A DNA stretch of 64,000 nucleotides from assembly GCA_963969495.1 (NCBI GenBank), contig OZ018321.1:128483620-128547619 (forward strand). The letters are read 5' to 3'. This document shows, piece after piece, positions 40,075 through 53,054 of the stretch. Within the stretch, counting starts at the first letter, position 1. Each line of letters opens with the position of its first letter. Below the pieces are notes generated by a model, which saw only the letters and a program-made list of their open reading frames with translations, made no database searches and had not been told where the DNA came from. The translations under genes were made by a program, and so were the position numbers. The DNA comes from Ceratothoa steindachneri. Lineage: Eukaryota > Arthropoda > Malacostraca > Isopoda > Cymothoidae.

Positions 40075-43000
40075 TTAAATAATAGGGAGAAGGCCGGCCT
40101 CCCCCAAGAAGTCAACAAGTCCACAAGTCCACAAGTCCACAAGTCCACAAGTCAATGTGCACGAATCTGTCCTGAGCACAAGGGACAGGCGGTAGCGACC
40201 CCGCCCATCCCGGTACTGGGACAGGTATCGTGCGCGAAGATCACCCAGACTGGGACATTCGACAAGAATGTGCCGAACAGTCTGGGGGACGACGCAGTCG
40301 TTGCAATAGGGCGCAGGCGAGCGCTCCATCAGATAGCGATGGGTCTCACGAGTGTGTCCGATTCAGAGACGACAGAAAGCAACCTGAAGCCGCCGCGGCA
40401 TTGAGGGATAGGTCCATGGGAACAGTCGCGGCGCAATGGCACGCAACTTTAAGTTCCCTTCGACCGTCTCCCATCTTCTTAGCTAAGCGTCCGAAGAGCT
40501 GCCCGTATTCTTGCCATGTAGTCGGTGTGAGGAAGAGCGAAACGCTGATCCGGTCGCAGAGTCCTCGCGGACTCTTTAGCGCCCTCATCGGCGCGCTCAT
40601 TCCCCGCAATTCCTACATGTCCAGGAACCCAGCAGAAGATAATCTCGACATCTGCCCGGCTCGCCAAAACCGTGGCGTCACGGATATCGCGAACCAGGGG
40701 ATGCGGAGATTCCAATGCCCCGAGAGCACTCAGGGCGCTTTGTGAGTCGCTATAGATCACAATCCGGTCTCCGAACCGGGCACGTCGCGTAATCTCCCGT
40801 ACCGAGTGGTGTATTGCCACCAGCTCAGCCGTGAAGACAGACGCAGCGCCTGGTAGAGCCCCGCTGACTTCAAACAGAGGGGATACGGCGTGGAAGCCGA
40901 CCAACTCTTGGGACTTGGAGCCATCCGTATACACTGGCACGGTACCAGCGTGACACGTGTGTGCTCCAAAAAGGTCGAACGCAATACTCCCGGCGCAGTA
41001 CAAGCTTTGGGAGCAGAGGTGTGGCGACAAATAGCCAAATGTGGTACTCTCCAGGGTGGCGTCCTGGGCAGAACCAGGGGCGCCATCGGCCCGAGAGCTA
41101 TATCTACCTCTCGAAGGAGTTTCCTGGCCCTAAACCCAAAGGGCTTAGGGTATGACTGGCGTCTCTCGGCGGTATAGGCACCATCGAGATCAGCTGCGGA
41201 TGCAGTGAGAGCTGTTGACGACTGAGGGAGGCGCCGGGCTCGCGCGTACAGGCGAGTGATGCACTGCACGCGGCGCAGAGCGAGTGGCATCTCCCCAGCA
41301 TCAACGAACAGGCTCTCAATGGGGGAAGTGGGGAAGGCACCGGTCGCAAGGCGAAGGCCGGTGTGGTGGATTGAATCCACCTTCCGCAATAAACGCTCGG
41401 CTGCGGATGCATAAAACTCGCATCTGTAGTCGAGCTTCGAGCGAACAAAGGATCGATAAAAAAAGTAAGGCGGTAGCCCTATCAGCGCCCCAAGCGCTGA
41501 ACGTCACGGAACGGAGAATGTCCATAACGCGGGTACAAGAGACCCTAAGGCTGCGAATATGAGCCTCCCAGGTAAGGCGTCGGTCGAATACAAGACCAAG
41601 GAAACGGTGCGACTCAACCACATCCAGGCGCACCCCATTAAGAAACAAATCTGGGTCGGGGTGAAGCCGTGGATGGCAAGAAAAGTGAACCACCTTAGTC
41701 TTGGCCAAAAAAAACCGAAACCTGTGCGCTTCGGCATAGCGAGAGACGCGGTTCAATGCCTGTTGGAGTCGACGCTCCAGAGTTGGCATCTGGGCCGCGC
41801 CAAAAGAGATCGAAAGGTCGTCCACGTAGAGCGTAGCGAGAACATCTGCTGGCAGCACCGAGGTGATGCCGTTGATGCTCAGGGCAAAGAGTGTGACACT
41901 GAGGACACTTCCCTGCGATACACCCTCTTCCTGCTCCTTCGGGGCAGAGAGGGCTCCCCCCACCCGTACGCGGAATCGACAATCTCGCAAAAATTCAGAT
42001 ATAAACATTGGGAGGCGTCCCCTCACCCCCATCGTGTGGAGAGTCTCCATGATACCGTATCGCCATGCGGTATCATAGGCCTTCTCCAGATCAAAAAACA
42101 CCGTGGCGTAGTGCTGTCTACGACGGAAAGCCTCGCAGACGGCATTTTCCAGTCGGAGCAGAGCATCCGACGTGGAGTGAAACTTACGGAAGCTTCACTG
42201 TGCAGAAGACAGATGGCCTCCGCTGTCCAGGAAATAGGCTAATCTAACATTTACCAATTTCTCCATCAACTTGCACACGCAAGAGGTTAGAGAGATTGGG
42301 CGGAAACCGGTCGGAGTAGAGTGATCTCTCCCCGTCTTGCGAAAGGCGAGCACAGTAGTAATTCGCCAGGAGTCTGGGAGAAGACCTTCCACCCAGATCC
42401 TGTTGAACAGATCTAACAGAAAAGCCATGCCTCGCTCACCCAGGTGTCGAAGCATGGCGTACAGGACATCGTCCGGACCATGGGCGGTGTCCGCGCACGA
42501 AGCGAGAGTGGAACGCAACTCACTCACAGTAAACTTGTCGTTGAAGGGTTCTCCGCCTCTGGAGGTAAAGTCCAGCCGGCGGCCTTCCGCGACATCACGA
42601 CGTACATTGAATGCTGGCGGAGCAGCTTCACGGCTAGAGAATGCGGAGAAAGCGGTCGCTAAGGATTCCGCCACGGACGCGGGGTCCGAGATTGCGGTCC
42701 CATTCTTCTGTAGAACGGGAGGGGGGTCCTGCGAGAACTTGCCCCGAATCCTTTTGACTCGCTTCCACACCTCAGCTAAAGGGGTCTTCCCGTTAAGTGA
42801 AGACACGTATGCCCGCCAAGAAGAGCGGCGGGCGTGCTTCGAAATATACCTTAACCTAGCCCTAGCCCGACGAAATTCAGCGACAGGAAATCGTTCGGGC
42901 TGCGCTTATAGCGCATGTAGGCATAACGCTTCTGTTTGAGGGCCGTCTCACACTCGGCCGACCACCATGGGAGTGGTCGGCGTGCAAAACAGCCAGACGT

Positions 43001-43957
43001 CCTAGGAATAGTAGTCAGGCCCACGGCGATGAGGTTGCCGGAGAAGAACTCAATGGCCTCATCTACCGACCTAAACTCCTCGACTGAGATAGAGAATTCA
43101 GTCATTTCCTGAAATGCAGGCCACCGCGCCCGCGCCAAGCACCACCGAGGTTGTCTCTCAGGCAAGAGTTGCCCTGAAAATGATATTTGAATGGGAAAGT
43201 GATCACTACCATGAAGGTCATCGCCCCCCCCCCAATCAAAATCAGGCTGTGCATCCGAAGAGCAAAAAGATAGGTCAAGGCAAGAAAATGAAGCGGTTCT
43301 CGGACAGTGATGCGTAAACTCATCCACGTTTAGGACGCCCATCGCAAGCTCTTCGATCAGATCGGCAAGGACTTGTCCCCTGGAATTTATGGAGTAATCT
43401 CCCCAGAGAGGATACCTGCCGTTCAGATCTCCAAGCAAGAGATAGGGCCTCGGCAACCGTGCCACGACGCGGCGGAAGTCCCCCGCGTCGAAGTCAGCTG
43501 ACGGTGGAATGTACGCAGAAATGATAGTATACCTCCTATCCAGGTGCAGCTGCACAGCCACTGCCTGGAAGGAGGTATCTAAAGAGAAAGGAAGAACGGA
43601 GACATCATGCCAGGTGTAAACCGCGCATCCCCCAGCCCGGCCATCCCGCGGTGGTGGGGTCGCAAGACCCTTATACCCCGGGAGGGCAGGCAGCGGGCAC
43701 GCGCCTAGCATGGTCTCCTGCAAAAAAATAGCTAACGGGGAACGGGGCGAGACAAGCCTCCGCAGCTCCTCCCAGTTGGCCCGGAGTCCACGGCAATTCC
43801 ATTGAAGGAATATGCCCTCCAGGCCTAGCTCGGAGGAGAAGCGGGGGCCCTCCTCGAATTGAAGACCCTCACGGGAATGGCCGTACGCTTCCCGGGGGCA
43901 GAACCCCGTGCGCTGTTGGCCGGACAAAGCGCTGAAGGCGCTGTCGCCTTCGAGGAC
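40075..43957 (-). pseudogene. I-like ORF2, copy D, several frameshifts
   Basis: Endonuclease frame 43927-42851 (QWNCRG, FLQETM, LLLGDLNGRYPLWGD, GSDHFP), then a frame break near 42880. The next frame, 42806-42195, leads into the RT; 42101-41316 holds FFDLEKAYDTAWRYG, SQGSVLSVTLF and the active site LYVDDLSIS. RNase H is read in 41030-40479 with all acids, and the tail PYCNDC ... HILVEC in 40329-40075. No single stop kills it; about five small indels do. As in copy B, no ATG precedes the endonuclease. Confidence 0.9.
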
Positions 43958-45029
43958 TTATTGGGGGAGGGTGGGCTCAACATGCGAGTCTTTTCCTCCC
44001 TCGGCCTCGAAACCTTAGGCGGGCGTTGCGGCTTCGGAGGCGGGGGGCTCTCTTTTCGAGGAACCACCGTCTCCGAGCCACTCGCTCTACCTCGGGGCGT
44101 GGGCGAAGGGGCCGAAGCTCCTTTGTTGCTGTCCTCCTTTCGGGTAACAGCTTTAGGAACCCCAGAAGATGGTCTAGCGACCATCTTCAGGGGTGTTGCC
44201 TCCTGTGAGTCTAACGACACGGTGGAGGCGCGTGGCCGTTTCGCTTTACGGGAAACGGTCACGCTGGGGGTAGAGGGGGAGCCCTGGTTTTAGCAGGGGC
44301 TGGGTGTGAACCCTTTTTGCCACCAGCTCTACCAGGGGAGCGCCTGGGTGTAGTAGAGCCCGCAGAAGGGCTCCGAATGGGCGCGGAAACAACCGTGCTC
44401 GTTGGCCTGGATGGGCCAGGAGCAGAGGGTGCTTTTCTAACTATTGAGGCTTATGACGTCCCAGGCAGAGCCGGGCGCACCAGGACCAAGTCCTTAGCCT
44501 CGCGGAATGAGAGTCGATCCTGGGCCTGAACGGCCAGGATTTCTTTCTCAAGGAGATATGCACCACATTGCCTCGAAGAAGCAGGGTGCGGCTCTCCGCA
44601 ATTGACACACTTGGCCACACACGATTTGGACTTATCGTGTGCGACCTTGGAGCAATTTACACAGACTTCGGGTGACCCCGATTTTGCACGTCTACATGAT
44701 CGATTCGTGTGGCCGAAGCGGTGACAGTAATAGCACCGCCGCGGCAGTGGCACGAATGCCTTCACGCGTTAGTGGTACCAACCGGCACGCACCGACTCAG
44801 GGAGCTTGTCACAGTTGAACGTGACGAAGAGTGTAGGGGTGGGTCTCGAGGCCCCTCCCTGTTTTCTCATCACACGTTCGACCTTGACCGCCCCATGGTC
44901 GGCCAGCTCTAGGGTGATGTCCTCTATGGAGTAGTCAACGAGTTCCCTCGCATAAACTACTCCTTTCACAAAGTTCATGGTAGAGTGCGGCGTCACACTC
45001 ACCGGGGTGCCATGAAGTGTCCGAAGAGC
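43825..45029 (-). pseudogene. I-like ORF1, C-terminal two thirds, copy D
   Basis: Begins at the truncation point with TPVSVTPHS and includes the end of the RRM-like domain. A TAA near 44768 and a frameshift near 44290 break it. The three zinc knuckles lie at about 44737-44569. The basic tail to 43825 is open. It overlaps ORF2 as in copies B and C. Confidence 0.88.
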
Positions 45030-45042
45030 ACTGAAGGCAAGA

Positions 45043-46999
45043 AGAACTGTATTACTTGCGTCAATGAGGTTGTTTTTGTCTGTTTAAAGAGGCTTACATC
45101 TAGAGCCAGCCTTGTGGCCACCAATTATGACCTGGTGGAAGTGTTGCTTGTCTCACTCCAAATAATCAAGATGAAAAATCGTTCGCTATAGAAGATGACT
45201 CCTTAAATTGACATGCCACCTCCTACTTGCCCAAGTCATTTTTACAAAATGGAAAATAGCGCATAATAAAAAAATAAACCTTCTCCTAATTTGCCATAAA
45301 ACCTAACGCGTCTCCTTAAGAGGAATGCCCTATTCTTTGCACCAGAAAATGAATTGGCCTCCCATAATGTGGATTTACGCCTCATTCGTTTAAGGGCATT
45401 GGCCGCTCCTGCAATATACTTCTCAAATGTTCCTTGTCAACGGGTTCTTAAGACTTAAATCTTCATAAAACCTGATAAATGGTAAGGTTTAACCATATTG
45501 TGTCCGTTGGTGGGGAAATTTATGAGTCATGTCATTTTGAGGAGTGAAAGAAGTCAATTTAAGGGTCAGCTCCTTAAATGGGAAAATTAATTTCTGGAAA
45601 AGTTTTCTTTAGCGCTTTCTCGTGAGTCAACGAGAGACCTATTTAATTATTAACTCTAATATTTGAAAAATGCAGCATTCTTCTTAAAAGTATGATGCAA
45701 AGTTTTTAATTTCTAAAAGTTTTTAGTGTAATATTTAGATAAATATATAGCTCGTTTTTAGAAGAGAACTTGTCTTGGAGGAAATTTAGGAAAAAAACGA
45801 TTTATTTGGCTCCTATGCATTCATGTAAGGGACATAAAGGGATCACAACTTTGAGGGATCACTTTGAGGAAGTATATATATTCACTACTTTGTGGGAGGC
45901 CTCTGGTTATCACTTTATAGGGGGTTAACGATTACCTCTTTGGGGGACTTACGGTCACCTGCTTAATAACAAGAGGAGGTTAAAGGTAGGAGATAACCCG
46001 GTTTATGGGCGAGGATGAGGAACCCGAAGGAGAGGAAGGACGTCACCAGTTTGGAAGGTTAAAAATGACACGGATATTTTGGAGAGGTCTCTCAAGTCCT
46101 ACGAGGGAGGTGAAGGGTGGCGTTAATCTCGTATCTGAATCCAAAAAATACTCAAATAATATATCTGCTTGGCTAGGCTTACTGAAGGCTTGTGATCGAG
46201 AAAGGACTGAGAGGGAGAGAAATCACGTAAAAAAATAATTGTATATTTCAAACAGACAAAAAAAAATAATACCAAAGTGAGGCTCGGGTTTACATGATTG
46301 GCCTGGAAAATTTCACTACCGGTCAGGAAAGCTAGTGTTACTAGAATAAGACTTGGGCGGATTAAACTGGGGGCTTTGCTAAGCTAAATGAACCGTAATT
46401 AGTTCTTTACTAAGTGTGGATGAATCTCCTTCTGTCGAATTCCCTTTTTTTCTTCTATAAATGGTATAGGGGGCGTAGACTCTTTTCGTCACCGGGGCCA
46501 CAATGTTTTGAGCTCCGCCCACTGGGCAGGACTATGCTAATCCCAGTGTCCAAAGGTGAGCGGCTCATGGCGCCTACAAGTTTACGCTTTCTTGATATAA
46601 ATTTTATCATAGCTAAGCCGCCGCCAGCTGTCTCGGTTTAATTCCATTTCCAAACGCGAAATGTTCGTTTTATTACTCTGTCTCCAAATTTGTATTGATA
46701 TCTGAATTCATGGCTTTCCATTTTGATTCCTGACCAGTTTACAAATATATATATGGCATGGCGCTGGCACTAAAACTGCACAGCAAAGTGCCCCGCAAGA
46801 ATTAGGAAGAATTGCAACAGACTCAGAGACAGAGCCACAGAAGATGTTGAAATATCAAAGGTTTTCAGAGATTAAGGCCTGACAAGGGAAATTCATTGCG
46901 AATATGGATAGGTTTAGGAGAGTTTCGCGCCAGCCCGATCACTAGCTCATCATGTAGTCTACTCTGGTTATACCGGGTATTACAAAAGTCCTGTTACAT
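45043..46999. other. Stretch without recognisable genes
   Basis: About 2 kb, A/T-rich, with no named motif. A 77-codon frame at 46005-46238 is rich in Glu/Arg/Gly and could be chance. A stretch near 45870-45980 has repeated CACTTTG and GGGGG words. Confidence 0.45.
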
Positions 47000-47996
47000 T
47001 CGTTACAACGCTCTTAAAAGGACAAAATGATAGTTTTGATCCAGATAGATACGTTTATATTGTTAAGCAATAATAATCAATGTCGCTGCTCTCGGCGAAA
47101 AGCATGATCTCCATTTGAGGCCTTAAGGCCATACTCACGTTACGGACTTAGTCTTTCCTCATACTGGCCTACACGCGTTTGACGAGCACTTCAACTCGTC
47201 TACGTTGATATGGCGTACCTTGTAGGCCTTGCCCTCGACATGCGCCTACACGCGGTAGTCAATGGGATTGAATTCGGATGACTGTGGCGGCAAAAACTAC
47301 TTCGACCAGAAATTTATGTTCGACCTCAACCAGTCTTGTACGATCTTGGCCGTGTGTGCCGGAGCACCGTCCTGCTGAAAGACGTAGTGAGCTTGTAGCT
47401 GGTTGTAAATCACACAGGTGCCATTTTCTTGCCACTCGAAGTCACGGCGCCGAGCATTATGACAGATACTGGGTGCATGGTCATGGTAAGGTAACGGACC
47501 TCCGAGACGTCCTGGCCGAACTTAGCACGGGGTCGTTTTGTTTGTTGATGACCGGATGGATCCTGTAGTTTTTTCATCGGAATGAATAAGAATTTTACTG
47601 CCATGATTCTTCAAGTTGTTAGGAAGGCGACAACTGCGCTCCCGGGGTTGTTCTCGCATACTACCAGTGAGAAAAGACTTTTACACGTACCTCGAGATCT
47701 TGGCCACCCCCTCCTAAACGGCTCTGGGCACTGTAGCCACCTAAGTGTTCTTCTTCTTCTTCGCGAACGCAGTCATTTTGATCTTCGATCTTTTTCACAA
47801 CTAAACAGTTGACAACTTTAGGTCTCCCTAAAGGAAGTCGATCTTTGAGATCTTCCCCAGTCTTGAGCCTCTTTGCGACTCTGTGGACGGTCATCTGCCT
47901 GATGTTGAGCCGGTTGGTAATGTCGGATTTGTTTCGGCCCACGCGGATGAGAGCTAATATCTCGTTTCTTTTTACTTCTATTTCTACACAACTCAT
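47000..47996 (-). pseudogene. Mariner transposase fossil, minus strand
   Basis: The frame from ATG 47996 reads EVKRNEILALIRVGRNKSDI, TNRLNIRQMTVHRVAKRLKT and DRLPLGRPKVVNCLVVKKIE, the paired-type HTH of mariners with the GRPxxV hinge. Further down on the minus strand, in broken frames, come MLGAVTSSGKKMAPV, LRLSAGRCSGTHGQD-like wording for the second Asp block, and near 47100 SMRKD, VRNVSMALRPQMEIMLFAES, the usual C-terminal end. It is about 1 kb, the full length of a mariner gene. Terminal repeats are not assured. Confidence 0.78.
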
Positions 47997-48449
47997 AAAT
48001 GGAAATAACGAGTTAATGACACGTGCTGGAAATGTAGAACTTTAAGTTTCTTTGCAGAATCTTGTAGTCTCACACACATAAACCCTTGGAATGGTAAAAA
48101 GCCCGAGTGTAACAGAGCTTTTGCAAAACCCGTTATCCTGCTCTGCATTTTAATCGCCCCCCCCCCCCCACACACACACTTTCATCCGAAACCATTCCTG
48201 ACATATGCGACACGGAGAGGATCCACTTTCTTGATGGATATGCTTCCATTCACTATACAGAAGATCCGTCTTTGTTGTAGAACTAGAGCAGTGGCAGTAA
48301 ATTTACGTGACTTTCCTATTATTTGTGCGCCAAATAGTCTCCTCTCCAAACTAACCTAGTTATACAAGATGTTCCTGCTAAATTTGACATATTTAATGTT
48401 TCATTTTTTCAGGAAGATGTTGATATATCGGTAAACAGTCAACACAGTT
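47997..48449. other. Short gap with a C-run and (CA)n
   Basis: A 13-nt C-run followed by CACACACACA at about 48157-48178. No genes. Confidence 0.5.
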
Positions 48450-49390
48450 GGATAGCAGACAGAGTAAAATTTCAGTTGAGAAAAAGTTAGTTGACATGGA
48501 GGACTGGAAGCCATCTGAATATTTGAAAAAAGTCACCTGCATGATCATGATTCGTGCTCGATATCATCACTGGTGTCCAATGCTGAAACGGAGACTACTA
48601 AGCCGTAGCCAGTCGAAAGGAACACAATAGGCATTCTGAAAGCGTCCGCAGGCCGGAATTCATTCACAACTGCAGGACAAGGTGAATGAAGACCCAAGCA
48701 AGGGAATCCGGGCTTTGGTGAGAGAGAAGGGTGTTATATTCACCACCATACAGCTGCTCCAGAATGAGGACCTTCGTTACCACTCATACAAGAGGCACAG
48801 GGGACAAATTATGAGAGCAAAAGCCAAGGAGAACTACTTGACCAAGGCAAAGAAGTTCCTGAACAAGCTGAAGCATCCTGTTGAGCCAGGGACAATCTTT
48901 TTTTTCTTGCCCACGAAAAATGCGACGTTTCATATATCAGGAAGATCAAATTCTTCCTAATGGTGATGGTCTTTGGGTGTTTCTTCCTTCGGGGTGACAA
49001 TATATCGCGCCAAATATTTGAGCAGGCTCTTACATGTGTAGCTGATGTATGTAGCTCTTACATTTGTAGCTGTTATGTAAAGCTGCTGGAGATTGTTGTA
49101 AAATCGTAGATGCAACGGTTTGCTGCTGTAGGGCCATACCTGAATAACGATTCCTAAGTGTTTGTTGAAGAATTTCTACGACTTCAGCAGTCCCCACTTT
49201 CTGACTTCCTAATCCACCGGATTTTAATTCTATGGATTACTATTACACGATATGCGCTATACCCCAGAAACTCTGTTTCATTGTGCAAGCACAACAACGG
49301 ATAGGGGACACAATAAAAAGCACAAGAGGTGGAAATACGGGACATCGATTCAGAATTAACCTCCACCAATTATATCAGCAAAGGGTGTAG
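48450..49390 (+). pseudogene. Mariner transposase fossil, NKLKHP type, second copy
   Basis: The frame 48682-48960 reads NEDPSKGIRALVREKGVIFT, LLQNEDLRYHSYKRHRGQIM and KAKKFLNKLKHPVEPG, i.e. the HTH and linker of a mariner. Another frame then gives VFGCFFLRGDNISRQIF, and broken wording near 49130-49250 (VGPYLNND; PNPPDFNSMDYY) matches the second and third Asp blocks. The wording is close to the fossil at 38.5 kb, so both come from one family. Confidence 0.7.
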
Positions 49391-50069
49391 GATTCATTAA
49401 GGCAAAAATTCATTATAAATTACGTAAATATCTTATTGGGTATTTGTACAATTGGGTAAAAAAAGTCCCTTTACTTTACAGCCTAAAAAGCCTATCATCT
49501 ATCAGTTTATTGAATAGTCTATCAAACATTGCCGTTCCTATCCGGGTTGCAGTGCTCGAGGACGTGATTCCAGAAGTTTGCAAAATTAAGTCCTTCCTCT
49601 TAACACAGAATTCCCAAACAATTATTATTAATATATGATGCCCTACTGAGAAAGATACTATGCTAGCACTTTTATGTCAATGCAGCATACCTATCAAAAC
49701 AACATGATTTTTTCGATCTTTAAATTTCCTTATTATTAGTGTGTACCACTTAAAAGTATTTCGGACTTAGTGGAAGCATTATTAGTTCTAGCTGCTAAAT
49801 CATCAAGGGAACCCTCATCGACATTGCCCCTTGAAGGCAGAACCACTTGATCCATCACAATGTTCTTTAATATGAGGTATCCTACATGGTGGATTAAATG
49901 GTGAAATCCAAGTGGCATCTATGATGGAGCGAGTGGAGAAATTAAGTGATCAGCATTGTAAGTGGCAGTGAAGAGGACCGCTTCTTGTGGATCGAGCGAG
50001 ATATGATGGAAATGCTCCATGGAGAAATAAATACCCGACAATTAACCAACCCAAAATGCTGCAAACACT
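49391..50069. other. Stretch without recognisable genes
   Basis: A/T-rich with short open frames lacking named motifs. Confidence 0.4.
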
Positions 50070-51837
50070 TTTTAAGGCGCCTATTTTGCGATTGCTTTCA
50101 GGTGCTTAGTCGCCTAAATCAAATTCAGACTATCAATTAGGCTACATTAAAAAGAAAACAAAATCCAATACAACCGAAAAAAAAACAGAAAATACTAAAA
50201 AAACACACCTTGGCGTTAAACCATACAGCTAACACAAAAAAAAACTTCAAATAAAATGGAGGAAAACAGCCTCCTCCGGGAAGTCGGTCAGTCTACATGG
50301 CTATGTGATCAAACATGTCCCGACACAAGGGAAAAGCGGTAGCGACCCACTCGTCCTAGTATCGAGACATCTAACATGCAGAAAGATCCCCCAGAATGGG
50401 ATATTCAACAATGATGTGTTCAACAGTCTGAGGAAGAATGCAGTCGTTGCCGTAAGGTGATGGGGAAAATTCAATCAAATTGTAACGCGTCTTGCGAGTG
50501 TGCCCAATTCAAAGATGATACAACACGACCTGAAGGTACAGGATATGATACATTGTTAATATAGGTTCATGGGAATAGTCGGCGCGATGGAGCTCAAATT
50601 ATTTTTCCATCAGCCATCTCCTTTGGCAGGCAGCTTGGAGGGAAGACTTAATTCCGGCAATGTATTCAGTTTAGGGAAGAGCGAAACGCTGATCTGGTCG
50701 CCCACTTTTCGTGTGGTGGTTTTCATGATGCCATATAACCATGCGCTATCATGGAACTTCTCCAGTTCGAAAATCACTCGGACGTAGTGCTGTTTACGAA
50801 TGAAGGACACGCAGATAGCATTTTACACCCGGAGCAGAACTTGCCAAAGGCGCACTTTGCAACAGACAGGTAGTGTCCGCTGTCCAGCGAGAAGGCTACT
50901 ATAACATTTGCCAATTTCTTTATCGACTTGGACACGCAGGAGGTTAGAGAAATTGAGCGGAAACCAGCCAGTGTAGATGAATTTTTCCACGTTTGGCGAA
51001 AAGCATTGCCCTAGAGTCTGGGATGATACCCTCTGACCAGATTAAGATGTACAAATTAAGCATAAATCCCAAGCCTTGCTCACCTATGTTTCGAAACATA
51101 TCATACGAGACATCGTGTTGATCAGGGACGTTGTCCGCGCATGAATCGAGAGCAAAAGGCAACTCACTTAACGTAAACCAGTCGTTAAAGAGTTCCCCAT
51201 CTCCGAAGGTAAAGTCCAGTCAGTGTCCTTCAGCGACATCATGACGTGCAGTGTATGCTGGTGGACCAGCATTTCAGCTAGAGGACATATACGAAGAAAG
51301 TTGTCCGAGATTGCGGTTCTCTCAACGTTGAGAACGGGAGGGGAGCCTTAGAGAACAAGCCCTGAATCCTTTTCACTCGGTCGCACACCTGTCTAAGAGG
51401 GGTCTTCCCGTTAAGTGATGACACTTATGACCACCAAGAAGAGCGGCAGATATGGTTCGAAGTATAACGGAACCAAGCCTAGCTCGACGAAATTCACCAG
51501 TGGGGAAATCGTTCGACAGGCCCTTATCATGCATATAGGCGTGCGGGGGAATTCCACATGGAATTTCTTTTCCAGCACGGAAGTTCCATGCGCCAGAGAA
51601 GGTTCTGTTAGGCTTAAATTGGTAAGCCTAACCCACCCCCCATCTTCCACAAGTGGAAGCCTCGAACCGCGTTCACCACGAACCACCTTTACACGGGCTA
51701 GAGTTACCTCGGCAAGAAGATTCGAGGCCATTCGAAAGTAGAGCTGTCTTCCAACCCGCGGGGAGAGCCTCGGATATTTATAGTGCTCGTCTTTTTATGA
51801 GGCAGAGAAAAAGTTGAGAAGTCTCGCCCGGACTCAA

Positions 51838-52580
51838 GAAGATTGCCTTAGTTCCAAGTCAGATGCTAAAAACAAAGCAAAGTGACGGCTGAACTATTTG
51901 TTTGTTGGAATTAGCCCCAGTCAGTGAGGTAATTCCATTTAACGATCGCTACCGAGCGATTCGCCCCTCGTTTTCGGGTGGCCGAAATTCTCCCCCCTAG
52001 AACGGACGTTACCGCCTCACCCCATATTTGGAGAACCGTCATTAAGTTAACTTCCTGCTCAGAAGCTCCAAGCGCCCACGCCTCACGTTTATTGCCTGCA
52101 GAAGACATCCGTGGAGTCTTACCATGACGTCTCAACCGGAATCATCCGTAAGCCAACTCCTCTCTCCGTTCAGTAATCCATTTGAGTTAATTCCCCCATT
52201 TGAATAGTCTCCTCCTGTAATACATTAAATTTTAACTTCATAGTCTGATGCATGACTACAATTCCCCTCCTCGTTTACCGATGTAATTTTGCTCATTAAT
52301 TCTCTGATGTAATTTTGCCTATTAATTCTCTGATGTAATTTTGCCCATCAATTTTCTTACTTTTATGTAAATAAAATTATATTTTTGTTAATGCATCTTT
52401 AAATAACCTTGAGCTTTGCCATTGCCCATATTTTACCTGACCTCGTTGCACTCTTATCTCTCTATTCCGCCCGTTGAATCTCGTGGTGTTCCGTCCCTTT
52501 GTTGGTTCGCCTTTAAGTTATTGGTCCCTCCCCAATAGATATAATATGGTATTGATATAATGTAATGTTATATCACGACA
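51838..52580 (+). repeat. 5' LTR of Gypsy-2
   Basis: Matches the 3' LTR from GAAGATTGCC to the ending CACGACA, including TTCCATTTAACGATCGCTAC and TTCCGTCCCTTTGTTGG. It carries a triplicated 26-bp unit (52280-52357) where the 3' LTR has one. A candidate primer site TTTTGGTGTCCTGTG lies at 52611-52625. Confidence 0.85.
52280..52357 (+). repeat. 26-bp tandem repeat, three copies, in the Gypsy-2 5' LTR
   Basis: Units start at 52280, 52306 and 52332 with GATGTAATTTTGC in each. The 3' LTR has a single related unit, so the array grew after insertion or was reduced in the other LTR. Confidence 0.85.
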
Positions 52581-53054
52581 TATATATTTATTAATATACA
52601 TATTATATAATTTTGGTGTCCTGTGTGTTTGAAGTTTTAACGACCCCGTGTCATTTTAATTTCGACATTAGAAGTTACCTTTTAATTCACATCTATCCCT
52701 TTTTTTTTAATTTTTATATTGTACTGGCATAAGGCAAGTTCAAGTTAATTGAAGAGCAAGGGAACGTAATCTATTTAGATTTTGTGTTGGACACAAGGTA
52801 AGGATTTTTTTTTATTGTGTTTGAATTTTGGAGACTCTCCTGGTTATTAATCCAAAAGAGTTAAGGTCTTTGGTGTCATATATACGGTAGGACCATTTTA
52901 GTTTTTTTCCACGCTTAGAAACAGCAGAGGTAGGTAGCTGTATCTTAATTTCTTTTTGTGCACAAGGCCTTCACGAATATTCAAGTATTCGTTTCGCTTG
53001 GGTAGTGTCCTAGCTCGTTCGTGTGTCAGTGTTACCTCAGTTAACTGCGTAACA

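Larger units (their letters stand above)
39791..45029 (-). mobile_element. I-like non-LTR retrotransposon copy D, minus strand, 5'-truncated
   Basis: A 5.2-kb copy in reverse orientation. Its poly(A) is seen as a T-rich run at 39791-39809 and its 5' end lies in ORF1 at a point equivalent to 15178 in copy B. Target duplications flank it. The ORF1/ORF2 overlap of copy B is preserved. It differs from B by a few frameshifts and a short CACAAGTC-type repeat (40121-40153) inside the end of ORF2. Confidence 0.94.

Noticed and set aside
51546..51837. Start of the Gypsy-2 5' LTR
   Set aside because: No matching sequence stands before 55290 at the 3' LTR, so I could not include it; kept as unresolved.
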